In this document: positions 56,934-64,000 of the stretch, piece after piece | How the letters are laid out: every line of letters starts with the position of its first letter | Numbering within the stretch: the first letter of the stretch is position 1 | NCBI RefSeq assembly: GCF_029894125.1 | Contig: NZ_JARXYZ010000005.1 | Coordinates: forward strand, 62,001-126,000 | DNA: 64,000 nt | Direction of reading: 5' to 3' | DNA from: Kitasatospora sp. MAA19 | GTDB taxonomy: Bacteria; Actinomycetota; Actinomycetes; Streptomycetales; Streptomycetaceae | Translations under genes and position numbers: made by a program | Notes under the pieces: model-generated | Database searches by the model: none | What the model was told of the DNA's origin: nothing | What the model saw: the letters and a program-made list of their open reading frames with translations, nothing else

Positions 56934-58217
56934 CTACTCCTCCACGCTGATCGCCGGCAGGGTCGCGGACACCGTCGTGCCGGCGCCCGGTTCGGTCTCC
57001 AGGTCGAGCCGCCCGGCCAGGCGCTGTACCCGGCGGCGCATCACGTCCAGACCGTAGCCGCCACCGGTGGCCCGGGAGGCGGGCTCGGCGGCCGGGTCGA
57101 AGCCGACGCCGTCGTCCCGGACGTCCAGGGTGACCAGGCCCGCCATGTACGAGAGGGTGACGCCGACCCGGGAGGCCTGGGCGTACTTGGCGGCGTTGGC
57201 CAGCGACTCCTGGGCGATCCGCAGCAGGGTCACCTCGACCTCGGGGTGCAGCGGGCGGGCCTCGCCGGTGACGGTCAGCCCGGCGGCGGCGCCGTTGCGC
57301 TCGCGCCACTGCTCGACCAGCTCCGCCAGCGCCTCCGGCAGGGCGGCCCGCTCCAGCTCGATCGGGCGCAGCGCGTGGACGGCCCGGCGGGCCTGGGTCA
57401 GGCTCTCCCGGGCGAGGGCCGCCGCGTTCGTCTGGTGGCGGTCGGCGGCCGCGGCGTCCTGGGCGCGGCTCTGCTCGGCGGCCTGGAGCTGGGTGACGAT
57501 CCCGGCCAGGCCCTGGGCGACGGTGTCGTGGATCTCCCGGGCGAGCCGGCGGCGCTCGTCCGCGGCCCCGGCCTCCCGGGCCTGGACGAGGAGTTGGGCA
57601 TGCAGGCCGGCGTTCTCGGCGAGCATCTCGGTGAGCAGCCGGTTGGCCTCGGCGAGTTCGGCGTTGGCGGCCTTGCGGCGGGCGCTCAGCCGGTCGGCGA
57701 CCTCGCGGAGCGCGAACATCAACCCGACCACCATCAGGTTGAAGGCGACGACGGTCAGCAGTCCGCCCAACTTCGCCAGGCTGTCGGGCAGGACCCCACC
57801 GACCTGGGAGAGCGAGGTGGGGACGGTGGCCGCGGCCGCGCCCGCCATCCGGCCCCGGCCCCGCAGGTACTGGGCGGCGTGCAGGTAGCCGGCGAAGGCG
57901 AAGAAGCCGAAGAGCGGATTGTCCAGCACCAGCACGGTGGTCAGCGCCAGCAGGACGGCGAAGTGGGCGCCGGGGTACCGGGCGCGGCCGTCCGGGCCCG
58001 GCCTGCGGTCCAGGACCGAGCGCAGGAGCAGCCACAGCAGCGTGGCGGCCGCCACCGGGAGGGTGGCGGCCGCGGAGTGCGCGGTCGGGACGGGGACCAG
58101 CAGGGCCAGGGCGGTGGCGATCAGCAGGGCGACGTAGCAGAGCGGCCCGATCAGCTGGTCCAGCCGGTCCAGCCAGTCGCCGAGCGCGTCCTCGTCGGCC
58201 GGTGGCCGCTTGATCAT
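56934..58217 (-). CDS. Sensor histidine kinase (HisKA_3/NarX-like)
   Basis: 427 residues from ATG 58217, overlapping the permease stop (ATGA). Several membrane helices (for example YVALLIATALALLVPV and TLPVAAATLLWLLL), the phospho-acceptor ARDIH-type EIHDTVAQGLAGIV, and an ATPase domain ESLANAAKYAQ...DVRDDGVGFD. The reading frame stays open far upstream because of GC bias; that part belongs to the ABC genes. Confidence 0.94.
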   Translation of the reverse strand: MIKRPPADEDALGDWLDRLDQLIGPLCYVALLIATALALLVPVPTAHSAAATLPVAAATLLWLLLRSVLDRRPGPDGRARYPGAHFAVLLALTTVLVLDNPLFGFFAFAGYLHAAQYLRGRGRMAGAAAATVPTSLSQVGGVLPDSLAKLGGLLTVVAFNLMVVGLMFALREVADRLSARRKAANAELAEANRLLTEMLAENAGLHAQLLVQAREAGAADERRRLAREIHDTVAQGLAGIVTQLQAAEQSRAQDAAAADRHQTNAAALARESLTQARRAVHALRPIELERAALPEALAELVEQWRERNGAAAGLTVTGEARPLHPEVEVTLLRIAQESLANAAKYAQASRVGVTLSYMAGLVTLDVRDDGVGFDPAAEPASRATGGGYGLDVMRRRVQRLAGRLDLETEPGAGTTVSATLPAISVEE

Positions 58218-58987
58218 TCCCACCGGAACAGCCTGGCAGCCGCGGCCCCCGCGAGCACCGCGTACGCCGCGAGTGTGAGCAGGCCCACGGCGTGCGGGAA
58301 GTGCCCGGCCCAGGCGTCCTGCAGGGTCTGCACGGCGGCCCCGCTGGGAGTGAAGTCGCCGATCCGGTTGAGCAGGGCCGGCATGAACTCGCGCGGCAGC
58401 CAGATCCCGGAGAAGAACATCATCGGAAAGAAGGCCAGCGCGCCGACCGCGTTGCCGGCCTTGGCGGACGGGACGACCGCGGCGAGCAGCAGGCCGATCG
58501 ACAGCAGCGCGGCGGCGGCCAGCAGGAAGGCCAGCAGGAACCCCAGCGGCTGGCGCGGCAGCGCCACCCCGAGCAGCGGCCCGGCCACCACCACCAGCAG
58601 CACCGAGACGACGGCGACGGCCAGGTACAGCGGGAGCAGCGCGCCGAACAGCAGCGCCGGGCGGACCGGGCTGGCGGACATCCGGCGCAGCACGCCGCGT
58701 TCGCGGTAGGCGGCGAGCAGCGAGGGCAGGCCGTTGAGGCCGAGCAGCAGCAGGGTGAAGACGGCCAGGATCGGCGCGTACAGCTGGATGGTGCTCATGC
58801 CGTGCATACCGGGCGAGGTCTTGCGCAGGGCCGGGACGGAGCCGAGGACGAGGAACAGCACGACGGGGAAGGCGAGGCCGAAGAAGGCGGTCAGCGGCTC
58901 GCGGAGGAACAGGCGGGCCTCGGCGACGGCCAGGCGGCGGACGGCGTGGGCGGTGTGGTGGGCCGCGTGCTGGGCGGTGTGGTTCAC
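58214..58987 (-). CDS. ABC-2 type transporter permease
   Basis: 257 residues with about six membrane helices and the ABC-2 signature region MMFFSGIWLPREFMP. Exports drugs or lipids together with the ATPase encoded upstream. Pattern ATPase-permease-kinase-regulator is a common actinomycete resistance/export module. Confidence 0.92.
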   Translation of the reverse strand: MNHTAQHAAHHTAHAVRRLAVAEARLFLREPLTAFFGLAFPVVLFLVLGSVPALRKTSPGMHGMSTIQLYAPILAVFTLLLLGLNGLPSLLAAYRERGVLRRMSASPVRPALLFGALLPLYLAVAVVSVLLVVVAGPLLGVALPRQPLGFLLAFLLAAAALLSIGLLLAAVVPSAKAGNAVGALAFFPMMFFSGIWLPREFMPALLNRIGDFTPSGAAVQTLQDAWAGHFPHAVGLLTLAAYAVLAGAAAARLFRWE

Positions 58988-59035
58988 GGTGGTGGTCCCC
59001 TCGGGCGTGGTGACGGCGGGCGTGGTGACGGCGGG

Positions 59036-59938
59036 TCAGGAGTCGTGGCGGGTCAGGGCGAGGTAGGCGTCGTCCAGGCTGTGCTCGCGGATCCGCAGCC
59101 CGGTGACGACGATCCCCTCGCGGGCGAGCAGGCCGGTGACCTCGTCGGCGAAGTCCCCGACCCCGGAGACCTCGACCCGGCCGTCCCGCTCCTCCACCCC
59201 GGTGACCCCCGGCAGGGCCGCCAGCCGGGCGGTGTCCAGCGGCGCGGTGGGGCGGAAGCCGAGTGTGCCGCCGGTGCCGGAGCGGGCGATCAGCTCCGCG
59301 GGGGTACCGGTGGCGACGATCCGGCCGCCGTCGAGCACGGCGGCCCGGTCGCAGAGCGCCTCGACCTCGTCCATGAAGTGCGAGACCAGCACCACCGTCA
59401 CGCCGTCGTCGCGGATCCGCCGGATCAGCTCCCAGGTGTCGCGGCGGCCCTGCGGGTCGAGCGCGGTGGTCAGCTCGTCCAGGAAGGCCACCTCGGGGTT
59501 GCCGATCAGGGCGAGGGCGATGAACAGCCGCTGGCGCTGGCCGCCGGAGAGCTTGTCGAAGGGCGTCCGGCGCTGGTCGGCGAGCCCCCACTCGTCCAGC
59601 AGCTCCCGCCAGTCCCGGGGGTTCGGGTAGAGCGCGGCGTACAGCTCCAGCGCCTCGCCGACCCGCAGCGCGCCCTGCAGCTGGGCCTGCTGGAGCTGGA
59701 TGCCGATCCGGGGCCGCAGCCGGTGGGCGTCCTTCACCGGGTCCAGGCCGAGGACGCGGACGGTCCCCGTGTCGGCCCGGCGCAGGCCCTCGCAGCACTC
59801 CACGGCGGTGGTCTTGCCCGCACCGTTCGGCCCCAGCAGGCCGAACACCTCGCCGCGCTCCACGCCGAAGGAGACGCCCTCCAGCACCTGGCGCCGCCCG
59901 TAGGCCTTGCTCAGCCCCGCCACCTCGATCACGGCCAT
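59036..59938 (-). CDS. ABC transporter ATP-binding protein
   Basis: 300 residues from ATG 59938. Walker A GPNGAGKTTAVE, Q-loop IGIQLQQAQLQG, signature LSGGQRQRLF, Walker B VAFLDELTTALD (Glu then Leu-Thr-Thr), switch His in LVSHFMDE. Drug-export (DrrA/CcmA-like) type. Confidence 0.94.
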   Translation of the reverse strand: MAVIEVAGLSKAYGRRQVLEGVSFGVERGEVFGLLGPNGAGKTTAVECCEGLRRADTGTVRVLGLDPVKDAHRLRPRIGIQLQQAQLQGALRVGEALELYAALYPNPRDWRELLDEWGLADQRRTPFDKLSGGQRQRLFIALALIGNPEVAFLDELTTALDPQGRRDTWELIRRIRDDGVTVVLVSHFMDEVEALCDRAAVLDGGRIVATGTPAELIARSGTGGTLGFRPTAPLDTARLAALPGVTGVEERDGRVEVSGVGDFADEVTGLLAREGIVVTGLRIREHSLDDAYLALTRHDS

Positions 59939-60170
59939 CGCGCCGCTCCCTCCCGTTCGTCCCCGCTGGTTCCCGGCCGCGTTTCCCGGCCTGCAACGAG
60001 CTTCCCGCGCGGGGCCACCGCCGCGGATCGACCGGACGGTCAGAGCCGCTGGTGGACGCGGTGGAGGGGGGATCAACCGATCGGTGGATGGGGGCGGCGG
60101 CCTGGCACGTGGAAAGCCCGGCCGCCGTGTCGGCGACCGGGCTCGGGTACGGGCTCGGGGTGCGGGTGGG

Positions 60171-60815
60171 TCAGGCGGCCGTGCCGTCGGCGCGGCTGGT
60201 GTTGATGGCCCGGCGCAGGGCGCGCGGGACGGGGCCGGCGGCGGGCGCCAACTTGTCGATCCGGGCGCGGAACTCGCGGCTCTGGCGCCAGGTCAGAGCG
60301 GATCCCAGCCGGGCGGCGTCGACCAGCGCGACCAGTGCGGCGTCCGCCGGGTCGACCCGGCTGAGCGGCGACTTCAGCGCCGAACCGACCGACGCTGCCA
60401 GCGACTTGCGCAGCCGGGGCTCCCGCAGGATGACCCGGGCGCAGGGGAACAGCCCGAGTACGCGGCGCTGCTCGATCCGGATCCGGCCGGCCGCGGCCAG
60501 CCCGTCCCGGACCACCCGGGAGGCACGGGACACCGGGCCCTGGCGGCGGCCGACCCAGCTCTGCCAGCTGCGCCGCCGCCCCTGCCGGATCAGCTCCAGC
60601 ATCGCGGTGGAGAGCGGGTCGAGGCCGTCGGCCTGCGCGCCGTCGACGGCGACCGGGTGTCGGCCGTCGTCGCGGATCAGCCCGCGCCGCAGGAGTTCGG
60701 CGAGCGCGGCGGCCCGCAGCACCAGGTCGAGCCTGTCGGTGGCGGTGAGCCGCTCGCGCTCGGGGTTGTAGGCGAGCAGGTACAGCTTCTCCGGCAGGGC
60801 GGTGGGCAGGTCCAT
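60171..60815 (-). CDS. GPP34 (GOLPH3/Vps74-like) family protein
   Basis: 214 residues starting MDLPTALPEKLYLLAYNPER. DLVLRAAALAELLRRGLI and the following helices fit the GPP34 phosphoinositide-binding family, widespread in Streptomyces with unclear role. Last gene of the SPFH-RHH-GPP34 operon. Confidence 0.88.
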   Translation of the reverse strand: MDLPTALPEKLYLLAYNPERERLTATDRLDLVLRAAALAELLRRGLIRDDGRHPVAVDGAQADGLDPLSTAMLELIRQGRRRSWQSWVGRRQGPVSRASRVVRDGLAAAGRIRIEQRRVLGLFPCARVILREPRLRKSLAASVGSALKSPLSRVDPADAALVALVDAARLGSALTWRQSREFRARIDKLAPAAGPVPRALRRAINTSRADGTAA

Positions 60816-60853
60816 GGTGGACTCCAAGCAGATGGACGGTGGGGTGGGCCCGG

Positions 60854-61081
60854 TCATCCGGCGTCTGAATCGCCGGTCTCCGGGCTCTCCTTGGGCGGTC
60901 GGCCGCGCCGGGGAAGCCGGGCCGCGCCGCCGGGCATCCGGCCCTCGTCGCTGAGGGCGCGGCGGAGCAGGAACTCGATCTGCGCGTTGGCGCTGCGCAG
61001 TTCGTCCGCGGCCCACCGGGCCAGCGCGTCGTGGACCGCCGGGTCCAGCCGCAGCAGGATCTTCTTCCGCTCCGTCGCCAA
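60854..61081 (-). CDS. Ribbon-helix-helix DNA-binding protein
   Basis: 75 residues: KKILLRLDPAVHDALARWAA and DELRSANAQIEFLLRRAL are the strand and two helices of an Arc-type protein; basic Pro-rich tail. Ten bases after the SPFH gene, so likely co-transcribed, and probable binder of the palindrome at 62086-62101. Confidence 0.85.
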   Translation of the reverse strand: MATERKKILLRLDPAVHDALARWAADELRSANAQIEFLLRRALSDEGRMPGGAARLPRRGRPPKESPETGDSDAG

Positions 61082-61091
61082 CGCCCGCGCC

Positions 61092-62045
61092 TTACTGGTA
61101 GAGGGAGCCCGTGTTCACGACGGGCTGGGTGCCGCGGTCGCCGCAGAGCACCACCAGGAGGTTGCTCACCATGGCCGCCTTGCGCTCCTCGTCCAGTTCG
61201 ACGACGTCGCGCTCGGCGAGCCGGTCCAGCGCCTCCTCGACCATACCGACGGCGCCCTCGACGATCAGTCGGCGAGCCGCGACCACCGCGCCGGCCTGCT
61301 GGCGCTGGAGCATCACCTGGGCGACCTCGGGCGCGTAGGCGAGCCTGGTGATCCTGGACTCGACGACCCGCACGCCGGCCGAGACGACCCGGGCGGAGAT
61401 CTCGGCGGAGAGCATCCGGCTGATCTCCTCCGCACCGTCGCGCAGCGACAACTGGCCCTCGCGGTGGGCGTCGTACGGGTAGCTGCTGGCGATGTGCCGG
61501 ACGGCGGTCTCGGTCTGGATGGCGACGAAGTCGGTGTAGTCGTCCACCTCGAACACGGCCTTGGCGGTGTCCTCGACCTGCCAGACCACCACGGCGGCCA
61601 TCTCGATCGGGTTGCCGTCCGCGTCGTTGACCTTGTTGGTCTCGGTCTCGTGGTTGCGGATCCGGGTGGAGATCCGGCGGCGGCTGGTGAACGGGTTCAG
61701 CCAGGCCAGGCCCTCGGCGCGGATGGTGCCGCGGTAGCGGCCGAGCAACTGGACCACCCGGGCCTCGCCGGGCGAGACCACGGTCAGCCCGCACATCAAC
61801 AGCAGCGAGCCCAGCACGAGCACGGGCCCGGCGACCAGCAGGGAGATCCCCAACCCTTGGGACCCACCGGCCAGTTGGAGGCCGCCGACGATGTTCGCCG
61901 CGATCCCCGCGAGCAGGCCCAGCAGCGCCCCTCCGAGCACCGGCAGCCCCGCGGCACCGGCGATGGCCCGCTCGGTGATCTTGGGGACCGGAAGGTCGAG
62001 GACGGGTCCGTCTTCGACGTCGACGGCAGAACGCGGTGTGGCCAT
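61092..62045 (-). CDS. SPFH-domain (band 7) membrane protein
   Basis: 317 residues. Two N-terminal membrane helices, then [20 protein letters not shown], the SPFH core ([20 protein letters not shown]) and an [20 protein letters not shown] tail. Scaffold protein of membrane microdomains. ATG 62045; the longer frame upstream is read-through of the divergent promoter region. Confidence 0.92.
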   Translation of the reverse strand: MATPRSAVDVEDGPVLDLPVPKITERAIAGAAGLPVLGGALLGLLAGIAANIVGGLQLAGGSQGLGISLLVAGPVLVLGSLLLMCGLTVVSPGEARVVQLLGRYRGTIRAEGLAWLNPFTSRRRISTRIRNHETETNKVNDADGNPIEMAAVVVWQVEDTAKAVFEVDDYTDFVAIQTETAVRHIASSYPYDAHREGQLSLRDGAEEISRMLSAEISARVVSAGVRVVESRITRLAYAPEVAQVMLQRQQAGAVVAARRLIVEGAVGMVEEALDRLAERDVVELDEERKAAMVSNLLVVLCGDRGTQPVVNTGSLYQ

Positions 62046-62085
62046 GAGACCAGCTCCTCCAGCGAGTGTGTCCGCTCTAGCTGTC

Positions 62086-62101
62086 AAAGTGATATCACTT
62101 T
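62086..62101. promoter_or_regulatory. Palindromic operator upstream of SPFH operon
   Basis: Perfect 16-bp palindrome AAAGTGATATCACTTT, 40 bp before the SPFH start, in an otherwise GC-rich 360-bp divergent region (62046-62405) with no gene. Confidence 0.7.
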
Positions 62102-62405
62102 TTTCGCCCGGCCCGCCAGGGGTCGCACACAAGGAGCCCGCCCTGCGGCGGCCGCCACCCTGCGGCCTGACCACCTCGACCGTCTGCACAACCCTCCCGA
62201 ACGCCTCCCACAGCACGTCGGGGACAAGGCGCACGACAAGACTCATCACATCGCACCCAGACAACGCGGCCACCATAAGAAACAAGGTCGACACCACGAC
62301 CCCACGAGCCCGGTCGGTAGCGTCAATTTTCGACGGCTCGAACAACGATCCGTCAGCAGGCCGACAACAGCCTACTACGTACACTCACAACCAGGAATGG
62401 TGCAG

Positions 62406-62915
62406 ATGTCAGGCCCGGAAATCATCAACGCCCTCATCGCGTTCAACGCGGATGACATCCTCACGGATTACCCGCCGCAGGGCACCACGCCGGAAAACCC
62501 GAAGACGGTCTCGGCCGACGACAAGTACATCTACATGATGGTCAAGCAGGCCAACATCATCGGCAGCTCCGGAGCCAATCTGAACCTCCAGGCCGAGGTC
62601 GGTGACGTGATTCGCTGGCGTGAGACGAGTTTCTCGTTCGACGCCAACTACAGCGTCCTGCTCTACAAGTACGTGGGCACCGACGACAACCTGATCAGCC
62701 CTCCCCACCACCTGACGCCCGACTCCAACCTGCCGTACCTGACGGGCCAGGCGGGCGATCCGGCCTTCAAGTCCCAGACGGTGACAGGCCACTACTGGAC
62801 CGCCGACGTCCTCAAGAAGGGCCGCGAGAACTACCACTTCTCGTTCGAGATCATCAACCGGGAGGGCCGGGCCCTGGGCTACTACTCCTGGGATCCGGCG
62901 CTCACCATCAAGTAG
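62406..62915 (+). CDS. PixA/AidA-family inclusion body protein
   Basis: 169 residues from ATG 62406 (AGGA nine nt upstream). IIGSSGANLNLQAEVGDVIR, the centre (ANYSVLLYKYVG) and the end LGYYSWDPALTIK match the PixA family (known from crystalline inclusion proteins of Xenorhabdus). Function in actinomycetes unknown; next to a paralogue. Confidence 0.85.
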   Translation: MSGPEIINALIAFNADDILTDYPPQGTTPENPKTVSADDKYIYMMVKQANIIGSSGANLNLQAEVGDVIRWRETSFSFDANYSVLLYKYVGTDDNLISPPHHLTPDSNLPYLTGQAGDPAFKSQTVTGHYWTADVLKKGRENYHFSFEIINREGRALGYYSWDPALTIK

Positions 62916-62926
62916 CGGTCCACCCC

Positions 62927-62960
62927 TGCTGCCTGGCCGGCGCCCGTCGGCCAGGCAGCA
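62927..62960 (+). terminator. Terminator between PixA-like genes
   Basis: Perfect 13-bp stem TGCTGCCTGGCCG/CGGCCAGGCAGCA, loop GCGCCCGT. Confidence 0.8.
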
Positions 62961-62989
62961 GCACGAACCCGACCAGTCTGGAGCACAAG

Positions 62990-63526
62990 GTGTCGACCAC
63001 GAGCGAAGCCTCCACCCGGCCGAAAATCATCGACGTCCTCGCCGCGTTCGATGTCGCTGCCATTGTCGAGAAGTATCCGAATCCATCCCATGACAGAGAC
63101 GACCCGACCGAGGTCGATTCGGACCACGTCCACCCGGTCAACCTCAGCGGGGACGCCTTCAGCGAGTTCGGTGAACTCTCCCTGGACGCCGCACCGGGCG
63201 ACTTCGTGCGGTGGCGCGCAACCGCACTGCCATTCGACGAAGATTACAGCGTTCTGATCTACCGCTGCGTCGACGAATCCGGGGCGACATCAGAATTCGA
63301 CCGCCTCCTCGGCCTCGCACTCCTGCCCCGTCTGAAGGACGGCTCGCACCAGGAAGCGGAATTCGACACGGAAATCGTGAAGGACCAGGTCTCGGCCATG
63401 CGGCTCGCGAAGACCGGCAACCCCTTCGTCCGGCTCTCCTTCGAAATCGTCAAGGGCGACGATGTGATCGGCTACTTCCGCTGGAACCTGGGGCTCGTCA
63501 TTCCGATCGGCTCCGCACGGGCTTGA
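62990..63526 (+). CDS. PixA-family inclusion body protein, paralogue
   Basis: 178 residues from GTG 62990. Shares the family skeleton with its neighbour (GELSLDAAPGDFVRWRATAL, EDYSVLIYRCV, VIGYFRWNLGLVIP) but little direct identity, so an old duplication. Confidence 0.8.
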   Translation: MSTTSEASTRPKIIDVLAAFDVAAIVEKYPNPSHDRDDPTEVDSDHVHPVNLSGDAFSEFGELSLDAAPGDFVRWRATALPFDEDYSVLIYRCVDESGATSEFDRLLGLALLPRLKDGSHQEAEFDTEIVKDQVSAMRLAKTGNPFVRLSFEIVKGDDVIGYFRWNLGLVIPIGSARA

Positions 63527-63755
63527 TGCCCCAGCCCTCTCGGCACACGGACCAGTGACCGCCCCTGGTCCGCTGAGCCGGGCCCAGCCACACCGCTCGA
63601 TCCGACCGAACGTCAGCGTGACGTTGCCGCGGCGTTCCCCATGCGGGTGAACCTCGGCGTGTAATCGCCGCCGAGGGGCTGTCGCCCGCATACAGTTCTC
63701 GCAGGCGCCCCGCACATCTCCGCAGGCCAGCAGCCTGCACGGTGGTGACCGGGAG

Positions 63756-63829
<74 letters not shown>

Positions 63830-64000
63830 GGTTCGCCGCGCGCGCCGGTCGTCGGCCACGGCAGCAGCAGACGGCCCCGAAAGGCCGTCCCGGGCAGCAT
63901 AGCCGGTCGATCACCCGTGATGCGCGCCGGGGGCGCGCACGGGTGCGCACAGGTGTGCGCCTCTCCGCTTTACGCAGTCCGGGTGGCGCCCGAGCACCCG

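Noticed and set aside
56934..59996. A single 1,020-residue reading frame covering kinase, permease and ATPase region
   Set aside because: GC bias keeps the frame open; only the part from ATG 58217 has kinase domains, and the rest is the wrong frame of the ABC genes.

Overview
The window is very GC-rich actinomycete DNA, most likely Streptomyces or Kitasatospora: GTG and TTG starts are common, and an LCP cell-wall ligase, GOLPH3-like and SPFH proteins and a tRNA-Ile2 are present. Most of it (about 1,050 to 52,660; 51.6 kb) is a complete-looking siphovirus-type prophage inserted in a host gene for an NADP-dependent medium-chain oxidoreductase. The host flanks are a C-terminal gene fragment and the oxidoreductase on the left. 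On the right are the displaced 5' end of the oxidoreductase, its divergent MarR regulator, an LCP protein, a D-cysteine desulfhydrase-like enzyme, a two-component system with an ABC exporter, an SPFH/RHH/GPP34 operon, two PixA-type inclusion-body proteins and a tRNA.

Prophage layout. A large serine integrase lies at the left end. A leftward early operon (12.66 to 3.14 kb) encodes a predicted immunity repressor, a Cas4/RecB-like nuclease, a DnaB-like ATPase, endonuclease VII, a two-part primase, a DUF3310 protein, a metallophosphoesterase, a sigma-like protein and a PolA-type polymerase. A rightward late operon (13.07 to 34.14 kb) runs HNH nuclease, tRNAs, terminase, portal, scaffold, capsid, connectors, tail tube, tail chaperones (with a GGGAAAC slippery site), tape measure, minor tail proteins, endolysin and holin. 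An accessory island (34.2 to 40.5 kb) is bracketed by terminators. A second leftward operon (48.45 to 40.67 kb) holds many small proteins, Lsr2-like proteins and a helicase-like pair. A long gene-poor control region (48.45 to 49.96 kb) and a few small genes, including a lipoprotein, complete the right end.

How the parts work together. Six copies of a 17-bp motif (ACTTGATTCGGGGGGTC) lie only in gaps ahead of leftward genes, and three overlap a -35 box with a -10 exactly 17 bp away. This resembles the operator/stoperator immunity circuit of mycobacteriophage L5, with the HTH protein at 12179-12664 as candidate repressor. The phage carries its own 57/60-identical copy of the first 60 codons of its target gene, plus the promoter-proximal operator repeats, so integration appears to rebuild a regulated intact gene rather than destroy it.

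Most notable. (1) The accessory island encodes a RiPP system: a DUF6082 protein, a radical SAM/SPASM maturase, a 50-residue precursor ending FSGFGWANWAKKK, and a 2OG-Fe(II)-oxygenase-like protein, which predicts a cyclophane peptide made by a prophage. (2) The terminase large subunit is interrupted exactly at Walker B by a 49-nt hairpin-forming insert, with matching Phe-Val codons on both sides: either a translational bypass element or a small palindromic insertion that kills packaging. (3) At least five phage genes appear to start at CTG or ATT behind strong ribosome-binding sites, including the endolysin and the DNA polymerase. (4) Seven different GC-rich hairpins sit in a row next to the RiPP operon.
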